From assembly GCA_012845835.1 (NCBI GenBank), contig JABAKD010000029.1, positions 176,501 through 240,500 of the forward strand: a stretch of 64,000 nt of DNA, read 5' to 3'. The notes under the pieces were generated by a model. The model was not told where the DNA came from. It worked only from the letters and a program-made list of their open reading frames with translations, and searched no databases. Shown one piece after another: positions 41,431 to 56,400 of the stretch (positions are counted from its first letter, which is position 1; each line of letters starts with the position of its first letter). Made by a program: the position numbers and the translations under genes. The DNA comes from Undaria pinnatifida. Lineage: Eukaryota; Sar; Phaeophyceae; Laminariales; Alariaceae.

Positions 41431-44400
41431 GTAAGGATAGAGCTGTCGACCTCTGGTGATGTTGCACGCGGTGCCTGCGGTAGCTCGCTAGCCTTTGATA
41501 CAGCAGGGTTGGCGTCCTACTACTGCTGTAGCACCTACTGCGTGTAGCACCTACTGCTGTAGTGAGTGTTCATGTTTTTTCTCCACCCACATCCACGTCC
41601 AGCACCATATGTCCAGCACAACCGGTGTCCGTGGGGATGCCTCCTAGAGAGACGAACTCTGTGGTCACAAACTACAAGACAGAGATACTCATAGAAACAT
41701 TGCAAATACAGCAGGTGATTTGGCCATGCAATGAGCCGTATATATTATAGACTACAAGGTTGCCCTCCGGGAAGTGCCTAGGGGAGTGGCGCAAGAACGA
41801 AATCCAAGCATCCAACATCTGACTGCCTGTGGGCAAATAAGATGTACCTGGTGGTAGTGAAAACTATGTTCTTGTCCGCAGCTCGACAAGCGGAGTGTGG
41901 GGAGGCGCCCTCCCGCGGACGGTTCGCTCTCTGCCCGTCGTGTTGGAGAACCGTAAAGAAGTGGTATTCCCATCAGTACGTGTGCAGCACGAGCACCCGC
42001 ACGATGAGGACTTTTTGTAAGGGCGACTCTTGGGCCATTTCTTGCACAGCCGGATTTGTCAGTCGAAAACGCCTTAGTCGAAAACGGCCTTTTGCGACTG
42101 AAGCCCAAATCGGGTTTCTTACACAGTCGACAAAAGGCTTTTTCGACTCAACTTTTCTCGACTGAGCTAGACCGATGACAATGGAAAGCCGATAGTTTGG
42201 TGTGAGGATGTAGACTAAAAATGTTTTATTAACAAATGCTACTCGAGTTATTTCCTTCTAAACTCGTTTTTCCACCACATTCTCCCCCACTAAACCTGAC
42301 ATATTTCCCAGATTATGTCAGGAACCCGGATGAGGTACCCAGTATCCAATGCGACTTTTTCGGTATTGGAGTGACTTGCAATTATCCTATACATTGCTCT
42401 CATCGTTGTTTTTGAGTGGTTGAGTGTCACAGGTTGTTGAACGTGAGAAAAAACTTTTTTTTTCTTCTTTTTCTGGGAAAGACGGTGAGAATCGAACCAG
42501 CGACCTCACTGTTCATAATCTCACGTCCTGCCGTCGACGCCATTGTGAGGAAGTAGACTAAAAATGTTAAACAACAAATGCTACTCGAGTTATTTCCTTC
42601 TAGACTCGTTTTTCCACCACATCGGCCAAAAAAATTGCAAACTTTTTTTGGGGGGTTGTTTGCTGAAAGATTCCGGGTAACGTCGCTATGGGGAAAATAT
42701 TACTGACATGTTTTTTTTATAGCTCTTTCTTGCTGCTTTTTGGGGTCATGCGGTCCAACAGGTCATTTTGTCTATTTATCAAGCTTTGATCAACACTGCC
42801 CACCAAACACGATTGACCTTCGACCTCGAGATAAGAGACAACCCATGGTTACTCCTTTTCGTTCTGGACAAGGCCACATGAGTGTAGGTGACAACGCGGA
42901 AGAATTTATCTCGATCCATGCCCAAGGGCGTGAAAGGTTGCTTGTGTTGTCCTGTGGTCTTGCGTCACATCATCTCATTATTCTGTTTTTTCGCCCGTTG
43001 GGAGACGATAGAGAGTTTTTTCTCAGTTTTCTACCCACCAGCCGCCAAATGTGTTTTTAACAGAAGCCTGATCGGCGTCGGCCACAAATCACCGGCCGTA
43101 GAGTGAGCGCTGTACACCAAGGGGGGGTTCGGAGCCCCTAACGAGCCCGCCACATTCAGAGCTCACGACGCTGTCGTTGATTTCGTCGAACAAAGTGTGT
43201 GGAGAACACGAAATTGCGCCGCCTCTAATCCAAGATCTGCTGGAGAATTTCTCAGGACGATGTTGGCCAAGATCGCCGCGAGAAATGTTTTTTTTTCGGA
43301 ATTCTGGAAAGGTTCAAACTATAAATCTACCAAATTGGGTCCATAGGCGACCGTTCAGGCAAAGTTTGGTTGGGATCTGCGGGACTTTCAATTTTTTGGT
43401 CTACCATTGTCACCGGTCTTATCCGACTGGAGAATCCAGTCGAAAAACTTGACTTTGTCGACTGGATCTGCCAGTGGAAAAACTCGGTCGAAAAACTCGA
43501 TCGAAAAACTCGGTCGAAAAAGTTTCACACCTGTTTTTTTAACCCATCGCATCGCTCATCCCACCACACTATACACGCCCACACACCCATGACAGGTACC
43601 ACACAGCAGTATCACACAAGTCAGCGTGGCGCATTCCTAGCTCCGCTCGCCAGCAGCGTATACCGCACGACAGCAGTAGCGCGCGCTATCGATGTCATTT
43701 TGCCAGCAACGGCCACACCTGCTGTAGCTTTGGCGGCTCTCGGCTAAGCCCATCGCCACCAACCCGCTTGGACGAAGGTTCGTCGCGCGCGAAGCACGCG
43801 TTCTCGCGAAGAACGTGCGGAGCACAGAGCTGCCAACAGATTTTTGACTACCATACAGCAGTACTCCCTCACACCAACCACCTTTAGGAAGAGCCCAAAA
43901 AGTATAATCGACTCGACTGACGATAGGAAGAACCATGAGAATCCAGTCGAAAAAAGTCCAATCGAAAAGGGCCGTTTTCGACTGGCGGAATCCGACTGTG
44001 TAAGAAATGGCCTTATGCAATAAAATTTGAAAACTCGCGTGGTGAAAAATAAATGGACGAAAAGGTGGATTTTCAACCGGCGAAAAAAAGCAGCAGTTGT
44101 TCTGTGCGCGGGCTTTCTATCGTGGTTGGTTAATGTTTTTTTTTTCTTCGTTTCGTATGGGAATCAGCCACTTCAGAATAGTTACTCTTTTTGTCTTGTT
44201 GAGCCAGATATTGAACTTCACGACAAGTGATCCGCGCCAGGATGGCCAATCATTCCCCTTCACCACCACCTCGTCGCAAACGTGTGCAGAGTAAGGAACT
44301 GCAGGGCTTCTATTGTCGCTGAGGTAAAGAAGCCCTCTCTCATGAGCATTAGCGCCTATATCCACTGCTGGTTGCTTTTTGGAGTCAAGAACAATCACGC

Positions 44401-47400
44401 TGGGTTGTTTTTTTATCGTGGTCCGATTCAAAATCGTCCCTCGAGGAGACGAAGTTACTTTGCCCAGCGAAGTTCGAGTACCAACCAAATAATCGGTTTG
44501 CTGTTGTACGTATGCTGCTGTACTGCGGTATGTAGCACAGTGCACTGCGTATGGGTACGCCACACTCGCATGATGATGTTGCCTGCTGTTGTTTGTGCTG
44601 ATTGGCACGGTTGTAGCGTCGTCTGCGTTATCTGCATGTTCGCTGTTGTTGCCTACACATGGCTGGGTGTGTGCTTGCGGGGGGGGGAGAAACACAAATT
44701 CATGATCGGAAATACAATATGATAAGCACCATTGATGCAAAAGTCTTAAATCCGAACGGTCCTGACATTTTCGTCCAGAATGTCGATGCCGCCCACGACA
44801 GCAGCAAGAGACAGGTCGTCGATTCCATATACGAAGCAAACCCCGAAAAAATCAACTAGCCTCAGCAGCACGAGATGGATGTGCCACACTCGCACGGTCT
44901 TACCTGCTGGTGGTGCTGCTGGGCGGCAGTTTTTTAACGTTGTTGTGCTCTCTGCGTGCTGGCTGTACTCATGACTGTGTTCATGAGAGGGCACAAAAAA
45001 CAGACCGAATGTTAATGTTACCTCTGGGTCTGGTACGCGCGCACGATGCTTGATGTTGCGGGAACCCGGGGATTTGCCTTATCCATGCCCATTGCCAAAA
45101 AAGTTTAAAAGGCTTGCCACGCGCGACACACTGCACGGGTCGCGCCCAAACCTCCGGCAACGTGACCCCGACGGTCGAATTGTGCCCACCCCTTCTAGCG
45201 TTTCGGATAAAGGTGAAGGTGCGAGCACGAAGACATGTGTCCGAAGAAAAAAAAAATGATAATTATACGTATGCATAGACTACGGTTCATTGCATGGCCG
45301 AATCACCTCGCTGTGTTGTACTCCGTATATATGAGCACGCGAGAAAAAAAGGGCAGACGACAGAAAGCGGTATACCGCAACCATTCCGCTCCACCGTGCG
45401 GTACAGCAGAATACGCCTGGATTTTTTGCCCCGATCCGCGACGCGGAGTGGTCAACTCAGCCTCGTACCGGTTGTTGACACCAACTTCTTGCGGTACATC
45501 GTATATCGTGCCGTGGCTTTTCAGCTCGGCCGTCACCGTTTTCTGACGTGACCCATACCGCTTTCGGCGTAAAATATACCATGGCTCGGTTCTTATTTTA
45601 TTTTTTTACTGTGGGGCATCTTTTATAGGTTTTAGTGTATGGGTAGTGTATTATTATAGGTTATCTTCCGGGCATCTCAAGTGAGCCTAAGTTGTTGAAG
45701 TTGTTGAAGTTGTTGAATTTGTTAACTACCGAGTTGAAGTGATGGCGTCCTCCCCCTGGCTGGTTTTCAACAGACTGCGGTGTACGAATACGCAAGGCGG
45801 GCAAGAGAGTGGTGTGTGTGCATCGTCAGGGTCGGTGGTGGCGCCATCGGTAGCGAGGATTTCAACAGAATGCGGTGTCATTGTTGTGGTTCTCACATTA
45901 ACTCGCATAATCAAGTCCGTGGTCACAGGACAGGCTCCAGTCACTCTGGAGTAGTCTAGAGGAATAACCCTGGGAAAAAACACCAAAGGTGGTTCACGCA
46001 TATATTACGTACGAATTCGCAAGGCGGGCGCGAGGGTGTGTGCGCGCGCCGTGAGGGTCGTCCGCGTTTAGCGGGACTGTCAACTCCCCCTTTGTCCCTT
46101 TCTCCCACCCCTTCCCCGCCTTGCATACTCGTACGTGGGTTGTGCCAGCTATGTATGGTTGAGCAGCAGTTCGTGCCGTGTGCCGAAGGGGTCTTGCAAT
46201 GATTGCTCTGAAGGGATCCGAAATATGAAAGCGCGCATTCTGCATGCGCGTGCTACATGACGTGGCGCCCATGGTTGAGATTCTGTCGGAAATTCAAAGG
46301 CCGTCGGGCGTGAAGAGCCTCGGGCGAAGCCGGTCCGCATGGTACATTTTCCACCAGAAAGCGGTATGGGTCACGTCAGGAAACGGTGACGGCCGAGCTG
46401 AAAAGCCAAGGCACGATATACGATGTACCGCAAGGAATTGGTGTCAAAAACCGGTACGAGGCTAAGTTGACAAATCAGCGTCGCGGATCGGGGTAAAAAA
46501 TCTAGGTGTATTCTGCTGTACCGCACGGTGGCGCGGGATGGTTGCGGTATACCGCTTTCTGTCGTCTGCCCAAAAGAAAAGGTGCAGGCCAGCACCCCAG
46601 CAGCCCATTGCAACAAAAGGAGAAAAAATGAAGGCAAAAAGAAAACGATACCTGAGGGTTGGTGTATCCCAGGTTCGACGCGCGACTTGCAACAACTTGT
46701 CTTCTTGTCTTTCGTGGCGTGTAGTGCACGCCTGGTTGGAGTAAGGTTCGACGGCGAACCAAGCGAGGGCAAAACGATAGAAGCGCCTTGAGGCAAAACA
46801 AGAGGTGCTTCTACAGGACGGACGAGAGTCGACAGCGAGTACTTGTCGGCGGGAAACGGATTTGCCCGTCTCACTTGTCACCTGAATCAACTGGTATCGT
46901 CTGACACTGCACCCCCGAGTGGGATGGGATAGATATAACCCTAACCCTAACCCTGAGGCAATCCAAACAACAAGGACATAACCCTAAGGTAATCCAAACA
47001 ACCAAACAACCAAACAACAAAAACAAACACAACGTAGTCACGGCAGCTTGAGGTTACGTAGGCAGGCTTTACGTACTCGTCGGCCTGGTGACTTGATACC
47101 TGGACTGCCGTCTCCTTGCTTTCTTCAATAGCGGTTTCCCTACTCCCCCCGCCCCCCTTTCGGCCTTGTGCATCACGCATCCGCGCTGCGGGGCGCTTCG
47201 ACCTCTTATTTTTCTCCTCCACGTGCCACCTGGCCATGAACCGTTCGGCTGCTTCGAAGACCCCCCAGTACCACTTGCCTGCCTTCTTTGCCGCATGAAC
47301 CCACAGTACGGTTTAAACTCCAAACTGCCGCCGGGAGGCTTCTGTGGAGCCTTCGATGGATAAAAAAACTGCAAGATCGTCTCTCAGGGCTCTGAGTCAG

Positions 47401-50400
47401 TTATTCGATGGCCCACCTGGTCCCGGGGTTGTTCCACCGATTAACGCCTTTGCAGCTGAAAACCCTATTTGAGGACGAAATGCCTTGGAATTCGTATGGG
47501 GGGGGCTCTAAAGGGGTCAACTGCGCAAACGTCATGCGACTGGGTAATCGCCCCTTGTTTTGCCGTACCGTTGCCCCAGCGAAGAAGAACCGCCGCTTCC
47601 GGATAGTCGTCTCGATGCTCTCGCATATCGTTTTCTTCAGTAACTGCTGTATTACGACCTTATGGGCAACTATTTAATACCAGTATAAGCTTTTTGCGCT
47701 GGCGCGCAACGCTAAGTCAACGCGATTCCAAGACGATGGGAGAATGGAAGGGTCAGTCGGAGCGACCTTGTTGTTTAGTCGTGATACTAGCCTTTAATGA
47801 ATGCCTGACGCCTATATGCAAGTAAGTAACGGGGCTGACGGCTGATGCCGGAACGCAAACCTACACACATTGCGACGCCAACAAACAATTGTGCAGCAGC
47901 AGCTTCATTCATGCTTTTCCATCCGACCTTCAGTAGTGGTATTAATAGTATCGCCCCGCCCGTAGAAACTCGACTTGAAAGAAAGTTAGCTGTGAAGTTT
48001 GCAAAATATCGAAGTGGGCTAGGCGAAGTACCAGCATGCGCCAGCCGGAAACACGGGCCTTGTAACGGCAACTATTACCAGCATCACCTCTTGTCCTGCC
48101 ACTGCGGGTTGTTCCCAGCTGGCCAAGCGATTACGTGTACAGGCGCTGTATCAGGCGACCGATACTATTAATACTACTCAACCGGCACCATAGAGGGACC
48201 AGTACTGTATAAAACTGCTGCTGTGTTGTATCTTGCATATATACCATTAGTATACTATTTATATACTTCTAACGTACTATTATCGATTATTTTTCGTGGT
48301 CTGGGTTTCGTGTTATTCGACATAGTTTTTATTGACACTATTGGTAATAACGCCGCACATCATCAGATGACAAGCACCATATTAAAACTAGTAATGATAA
48401 CTATCATAATAATAAAGACCAATCTTGTTCCTGTGACGCTTTTAAGCCTCGTTTCTGAAATTCCTTGTATCAATGTCATGATTATGTTCTCAGACTCACT
48501 TCTGAGGTTTGTTCGAGTATGTCAGTCTCATTTATGTGCAGAACTTACTCATGTTTCTCAGACTCAATAGATTGCACTTCAGGAATTCATCGGGGAGTGA
48601 GAGGGGGTGGGCGGAGAGGGCGAGGGGGGGCTTGGGCGATTGATTCAGGGGGTAAAGCTTCGCAGAAAATCGATTAGACAAAACGTCGGCCCTTCGATGG
48701 CTGAAAATACTTTGTAATTTGTACTGGTATGCTGTACACTTATGTGTTGAGATATTAGAGGGCGCACTTAGCCTACGAGGTTAGAGGGCTTCAGTGGACC
48801 AGTGGTCGACAGGCAAAAGCTCCACCGATTCGTTCCCCAAAATAAACCTTATAATCCCCCCCCCTCCCCCTGGAACGGCGGGATGCAGTTCGACAAAGCG
48901 CGCACTACACAGCATGCTCCACCCATCCCAGCACGCTTAGCATAGTACCCAGCGTAGCAATGGAGTCGCTTCTACCCTCCAGCAACGAGGTCGACACTGG
49001 TGGAGTAGGTCCCGTCTTCCTCTTTCCAGGCGCACCTGCATGATCGACGCCACTCTAGTGCTGCATTTATTTCCTCGCCAACAGGAGCAAGTGAAGCGGC
49101 AGTACCACGGTATATAGCAGATAAAGTAGTAACAGGATAGTATGCTAACAGTAGTTGGCAATAGCACACTAGTACTGTACTAGTACTGTACTAGTACTGT
49201 ACTAGTAGCAGTGGAACCCGATCACCACGACTGACCTCGTAGGTAGGCGAGGTTAGTACTGGTAAATACGGCAAGGCCATTAGCAGCCGTTCTTGGGTTT
49301 AGCTGTAGTAGTATTAATTGCTGTTGTACTGTAGTACGTACCCATATCCGGTGCTGGTGGTGCCATGTACCATGTACCAGGTATGATTTACCGTAGGGTT
49401 GTCGTTAGCCGCGCTCACTCCCGCTCTGGGGACAAGCCACTTCGAAGTTGAGCAGGGTATATTCTAAGGAGTTGGAGGGGTTGAGCGGGGGGAGGGGGGG
49501 CTTGTGGTTAAGATTCGTCTTAGCACGCACTGCTGTACTACTGTATTTCTTAAGTTCGTCTTAGCACGTTTTAGATTGATCTTGGAGTTATTTTGATTGA
49601 TCGAAACTAATCTTGGTTGATCTTGTTTGGTCCTCAAAGGTCCAAGGAGAATGAATGTGCGGTGTGGTTGGACGAAACTGAGACATGACATTTATAAGAC
49701 GATTCTGAGACGTATCAAGACGCGAAAAGACGATTAAAACGTGTACCGCCGGCATGTTTCTTGCGTCTTACTCCAGAGTTTGGCACCTACGGCGGGCTTA
49801 TTCCACGCTCCGCTCGATTTCTCGGTCGGACAGACGACCCGCTTCGCTCGCCTCAGAAAGTTGGGCACACAGCATGTACTCGTTACTACCTCGGCAAACG
49901 GGGCACAATCCACAAACGATATTTGGGCTCGGGGACCAAGAAAAGCGCGTGGCTCGTGCCTCTCCGTGGACACTTACTCGTATCGTAGACTGCAGCTGAG
50001 CGGCAGTTAGTCGGCGTGGTGGGCTCGGGTACTAAAACAGTACAAATGCCGAGACAGGTTTTGGGCGCACTCTGCAGATCTCGAATCCATCCGTAACCAA
50101 TGGTTGTCTTCGCAACGAGTTGACCCGTAAACCTTCCAAGTAGACAGGGCTTTGCTATCTCGAATCTTCCTAACGGTCCAAACAGAAGATTCCTTACCAA
50201 CAACAGCATGAACAAATGAATGTCTTACGAAAGAAACAGACCTTTGATTCTTCCAAAATGATCTCGATTCCCACGATCAATCTCAGACGGAAACTTCAGA
50301 ATTGCTTGTGGCGAGCTCGCTCCCGGACCATACTAAAGCATGAATAACCGTTTTCTCCAGCAGCTAGCATCCTCGCAAGATCAACCCAAACGAGGTCAGC

Positions 50401-53400
50401 TCACTTTATCTCACTTCGGGATCGCCGTGCGTGTGGCGTGTGATCTCCCGCCGCCCGGGAACAGGCGCGGGGAAAGTGGGGAACTCGAACGTCGGAGTTT
50501 TTTTTTGCGCGGCAGCAAGTTTTCGGCTTGAGATCGGCTTGGTACTTAGTCCAGTCTGAGGCTCATATCTCATACATATCAAGGACAAAAATGGTATATT
50601 TCCAAAGTGCTCTCGGCTTTTTTTCACGAAGTATCCTATAGAGATATATGTAAAGCGGAGAGTGCTTCACGATTGATGGCAAACGCAAGCTGGCGACTTT
50701 GATATTGCCAAGAGTCCCGCCGCCGTGCTCCAGAAAAACAACCCAGACGCAACATGCATGATTATACCATACCGTATGCTCATGGTATCTTGCTTTTTGC
50801 TCATTCTGCGGCATTCCCGATCAATTTGCACTCAAATGTGCGCTATTCATGGCTCTGATCCCTGCCACTGCTAGGTAGCATCCTATCATCCTATCATACT
50901 GCTGCTGTCTTGTGGGTCTCACTCGGTACTCTTGTGTATGAACGACGCGCAAAGGCTGTTGTTGTTGTGCTGTTGCTACTCATATACATTGCTGTGCTCG
51001 GCGTAGTTTTTCATTCGTACAACAGCAAATGTAGCGTGTACAGGCAAGCAAGCAACTTTGCAGGGTGTAGTACATTTTGGTACTGCAGCAACGGTACTGT
51101 AGCTGTCGAAGAAGAGATGTATTTGATCATGTTGGTTCATCAAAGCTTGACCAAATTATATTTTCCTCCCCATACATATGGTACGTTGGTGCAATATTCG
51201 CCACCGGTGGCCCCATCAGCCCTCTGCGAGAGGTCACTGGTTCATCTCAATCTCTACTTGAACAGGAAAAGCTTACTCTAATTATGCTTATTAGGCTGCT
51301 ATATAGAAACTCGCTCAGCAGGATGTTTGTACCAATATATTGGTATCGTTTTGCGTTGGTTGATTTGGTGCGTTCGGAGGACCGTTCTTATCAGTCTCGT
51401 TCGGTCGTCGTACAACACCGTACAACACGGGTTCAGCCTGCTCGAATCAGGTCATCAAAGTGTTCGGGACACCAACGGTGGTGCGCCTTTGCACCTTGTC
51501 TGTTGTATTATCCTATATAATAAATTGTTCTAACTACGTATGTTCTGAGTTCGACAAGGGGTTAGGGTCGATATGCGCCTTTGCAAGCTGCGTGATACAC
51601 CGGTCGCTCCGCTCGCTTTTAGGTAGTAACTCGTCTTATATCTACACCAACGATATGAGCAACACCCATCCCTTGATCCCAATTAGTGGTGCAAAAATAT
51701 TATCAACCCTCGGCAGGAGCCGCTGGAGGCCGTGAGCATGAAGCGCGAAGCACGAAGCGCGAACCGTGGTCCCTCATATTAGTCGGTTTATTGATCCCTC
51801 ATATTAGTCGGTTTATTGATCCCTCATATTAGTCGGTTTATTGATCCCTCATATTGGTCGGTTTATTGATCCCTCATATTAGTCGGTTTATTGATCCCTC
51901 ATATTAGTCGGTTTATTGATCCCTCATACTAGTCGGTTATTGATCCCTCATACTAGTCGGTTTATTTATCCCTCATATTAGTCGGTTTATTGATCCCTCA
52001 TATTAGTCGCATGTTGGCTGTTTTGTGTGTTCGTATCTACATGATACCTTAAAATTGTGTGTTGGTGCAAGAAAAAAGCGCACCAACGTTTGATGTCCCG
52101 AAAAAACCTTCTGTGTTTCTTCGCGATGTAAAATATAACCGATGTAAAATGGAAAGGTGGCACTCGCTCATGGGTTAATGGATTAGATCGATGCTAAGCC
52201 GTAATAGCAGGTACAGAAGGAAGGAAGATTCCGTGCTTGAGGTTTTCTTTTTGGTTGGTTTCCCTTGGTTTTCTTTTTTTACCTTGTTGGAGTGTTCACG
52301 TGTGTATGATGATGTGTATGATGTATGATGTATGATGTATGACGTATGATGTTTGGCCGTGACCGAGGCTGAAGAGAATGCTGCATGCACACTGCCGGGT
52401 GGCAAAAAATTATCACAATAATCTAGCTTGAGCTGGTCGCCTGTCTCTCCCTCCCCGCGCGGGCCCTCTGACTGTGCACAGGGCGCAGGTTTGCAAGCGC
52501 CTGGCTGAAAGCGTCGGTAATGGATCCTGGCCGGGTGTTTCTTGGGGGGTTGCAGGTAGATCGAGGACCAAGATCGACGACAAGGTGAGCTGTCAGCGGA
52601 AACCCCTACTGCTAAGGGAGCGAGCTATGAATATTAATAGGATAGAGTAGTAGTACTAGATGTACCAGTTTTTGGCTCGAGTGTTTTGTGAATGACGGGG
52701 TTCTTTAACGCATATTAACGCATGTTAATGCATCTTAACGCATGATAAAATAACCGCATGATAAAATAACCCATCTTAATCCACAATCGTCGGAATGCCA
52801 TTAGTGTCGTTCTTGTTCTGCCAATCTGAATATTTTGGGTGTCTAGGCGATTTAGTATAAGTATTAGTATTAGTATGAATGGGATGATTTGCTCATCGGG
52901 CTGCTCGATCAAAAATGAAAACTCTTTTGGTTTCGTTTGTTTGTTTGGGTGGGTATAGAGTGGTTTATCAAGTCAGGAACCTTGCGGGGGGAAAAGCAAT
53001 GGTTGGTGCATCTCTAGCCTCTACCGTAGCATGTGTATTACTACCAATATACTAATACTATTACCAATACCATCATACCGTCGTACCGTCATACTTGACT
53101 CTAGTCGTATCTCGTTTATCCCTACGCATCCAATGCTTTTTTTTTCGCGAATGATGCTATTTTGCCCTACGCTCCACTATTGTACGCGGCAAGGACAGCG
53201 GCCGATCGCCACTCAGGCGGGCGCATGCTCTCTGTTCTCGGTTCCCAGACCGTCGCCAGCTGGCCGTGATATGCGTGCGCGCGAGTGTGATAGATGATCA
53301 TCCCCATGCCATGAACCTCACTGGCACCTCCTGCTAGTACGTGGAGACTGGCGGTAGCCTTACCCTCGTTACTGCTGTGGTATCTATGCTACAGTAATTC

Positions 53401-56400
53401 CAAATAGTTTGTGCCAAAACCCCTAAGCCTTTTTACTGCTGCAATCCTAAACTAATTCCATGCGGTTTGCCCTCAATAACGGAGGCGCAATTATGAAAGA
53501 GCTAACCCCGGCTATGGCTGTCTGTCTCGCGTATCATGTCAGGTGTTAGCTCCGTTGCGCGCAGCGGGTTTGGCCGTCCCCCGAGACGAAGACATCTTGG
53601 TGGTAGACAATTCCGATGCGGCGGCGCTAAGGGAAGCGGTGGGGCGAGCCCGGCTGTGCCTGAACTGTACCGGACCGTACCGCTTCTTGGGCGAGGCGGT
53701 TGTGAGTGCATGCGTCGATGCCGGGTGAGACCCCAAAACGGGAGCGCTGCTGCTATTCAGTTGGAGAGAGAAAGCGAACCACTGGTTTACGGCTAGATTT
53801 CCTATTTGAAAACGGGTGTGTTTAGCACTAAATGACTTGAGTATAACAGCTGAGGATTTTCCTATTTCCCTTGATCGTTAGGCTACTCTTCTTGTGGGAC
53901 TCTCTCTTCGTCATCATTACGTCGGAAATGTGTTCAGGGAGACCTGCTACCGGTCCTAAATCGCGAACGCTTCGCGAAGTCATGCTATGAATCGATTAAT
54001 AGGTTTTCGAAAAGAAACTGCGATTCTTGGATGGGTTGGCAACAACGCCTAAATAGAAACGTCTCCGGCTATAAGCTGTATGCTGTATGCTGTATGTGGG
54101 GAACCCCAGTGTTCCACCTATGATCCGAGAAGGATGCTATCGCTATTGCCTCTACCTCTACCCCGCGTGCTTGGTGCTGGCGGCTCTTGAGTGCGTTGCG
54201 TACTAGTCACAGTACGGCTCATTTTGCGGTATTGCCGATAGGATCGGGCGTTTCTTGATACTATTGTTTTTTGGTATTGTTGTTGTTGTTGCTGCTGTTG
54301 TTGTTATTTTTCTACTCCCATTCATTATCTTCGCTCTGTTCCTTCCTCCTTCTCCCCCACTAGCGGGAGCTCAAATCTGCGGTATCACGCGTCCCTGTCT
54401 ATAGTTGGTCCGAAGACGCTAAAGGAAAATTCTGGAATTGGTGGAAAATTCCTTGGAAAATCTTTGTTGCCAACCCAGGTAGTGACGTCGCTTTCGTCCA
54501 TTCACACTATTTCAATGATTTTGGTGCAGCTTTTCTGCGCGATCGAGACGTTGAATAGTTGTCTTTAGGGTTGGGGTTTGGGTTGCTGTTCATAATTGGG
54601 TGGGTGCCGAGGTGCGGGCTACCCTGCCATATTTAGGATGACCTCCAGGAGGCGGGTGTGCTCTGTGCGAGATCTGCTTTTTACGCTTTTGGGTCCACAC
54701 ATCAATCATCACATATCATACATCATATATCGGCAATCAGCAATCATACATCAGACATCATACCTTGTACATCAATCAGCAATCAGCAATCAGCAATGGC
54801 TACGGCGATGGCGATGGCGATGGCGATGGCGGCCGAACAAACGACGATTGCCACCTCATGAGGCGACTATGCAGAATACCATGCAGCTGAATGAGTGCCG
54901 GCATGCTGCGCGCGTGCCGTGTACCTGGTAGCTCCGCACACTGCAGTCCGGCCGCACACCCTATTTGAGTACAAAGGCCTGCCAAGTGTGGGCGATGCTG
55001 TAATCGTCACTTCGTCACTTTTTTCTTTACCATTGTTTTCATACTATTAATGTGCATAATGAACACACTATTAATGTGAATAATGAATATCTGGTACACT
55101 ATTGGTGTAAGTACTGAATACACTATTTATACACTATTAATACACTATTAATACTCTCAAACCTCTCAAGCCTCTCAAGCCCCAAAGGTGACATAGGGGT
55201 GAATAGTGTAAATTACACTATTACACTATTAATAGAGTCCTCTATGTCCTTTGAGAACATGTAGCTCTGAGAAGCCCTAAGGGCCACTAGGTCCATGTGT
55301 CATTCAGCTTAACGTCTTTAGAACCCCGAAAACCAACGCCGCACGGGTAATACAGCCAGCAGTGCCTCGTGCGCCACTGCTACGCTTGACAGCTGCAATT
55401 TTTCACCATGCAACCGGTGTGCTGACACCTAGGGTGCGCCGCGTACGTAGCTGTGGATTGGGTTAGGGTTAGGGTTAGCCAAGTTACGCCAAGTTACGCC
55501 AAGTTACGTTTTCGATTACGGGGTATGCGGTATACAGTTTGATACAGTTTATCGTCGCGCCGGCGGGAGGATACATCGCGCTGCCATGAATGCTGTGTAC
55601 AGTACCACTGGTTGCACCTATAGTCCCGCGTGCTTTATGGTGGTGGTGGTGGTGGTTGGCGCGGTGCGGGCAAGACGGACTACATCGACTATTGTGAGGA
55701 AACTGAGCTGGTGCAACTGACGATCTACTGTAGCTTTAGGCTTAGTCCTACTGGTACTATTTACAATACAATGTACCGATATATCGTGTCGCATTTTTGC
55801 TAGCCCTACTGTTTGCTGCTGTGCCTGTATGTCGTGCGCATATTTTGTCGACGTGTTGCGCGGCTTGACATGGGCAGGACTGACTACGTCGACCTATTTG
55901 TGGAGAGCCTGAGTTAATGCAAACGAAGACCCTGAAATGCCACGAGCAAGCCAAGGGGGTCATCATATACATATCATGCACGCCAACCCTGACCTTACTA
56001 TTTTCCACTGTAGCTATCATGCCCTATATTTTATCGTATGTTTTATCGTGGTCACACTCGGCACGCCAACGAACCTAGTACCCAGCTGTTTGCTGCTGTA
56101 CTTATACATCGCGTTACATGCTTTATCGTGGTGGCGGTGATGATTGGCAGGACCGACTACATTGACCTTTGTGGGGAGCCGGAGTTCATGCAGCTCATCA
56201 CCCTGAAGTACCACGAGGCTGCGCAAGCCAAACAAGTCATCGTTATGCACGCCTGCGCTTTCGGTGAGCACCGCGCACTCAGGAACGCGTTAAAATGGGC
56301 GCATCCCCCGAATAAACACGATCTAGTTGGTGGCATATCTGTGATTATGATATGTTACACATGCTCTCTGCCGCACAGGCAAACAGGTAATACTATCAAT

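Noticed and set aside
44117-44839. 240-codon minus-strand frame as a gene
   Set aside because: No recognisable domain, strongly uneven composition, lies inside intron 1 repeats.
49741-50010. Possible gene in a GC-rich block
   Set aside because: Open in four frames at once, so openness is not evidence; no family recognised in any.
51768-52012. CRISPR-like array
   Set aside because: Head-to-tail 25-bp units, no spacers: a minisatellite.
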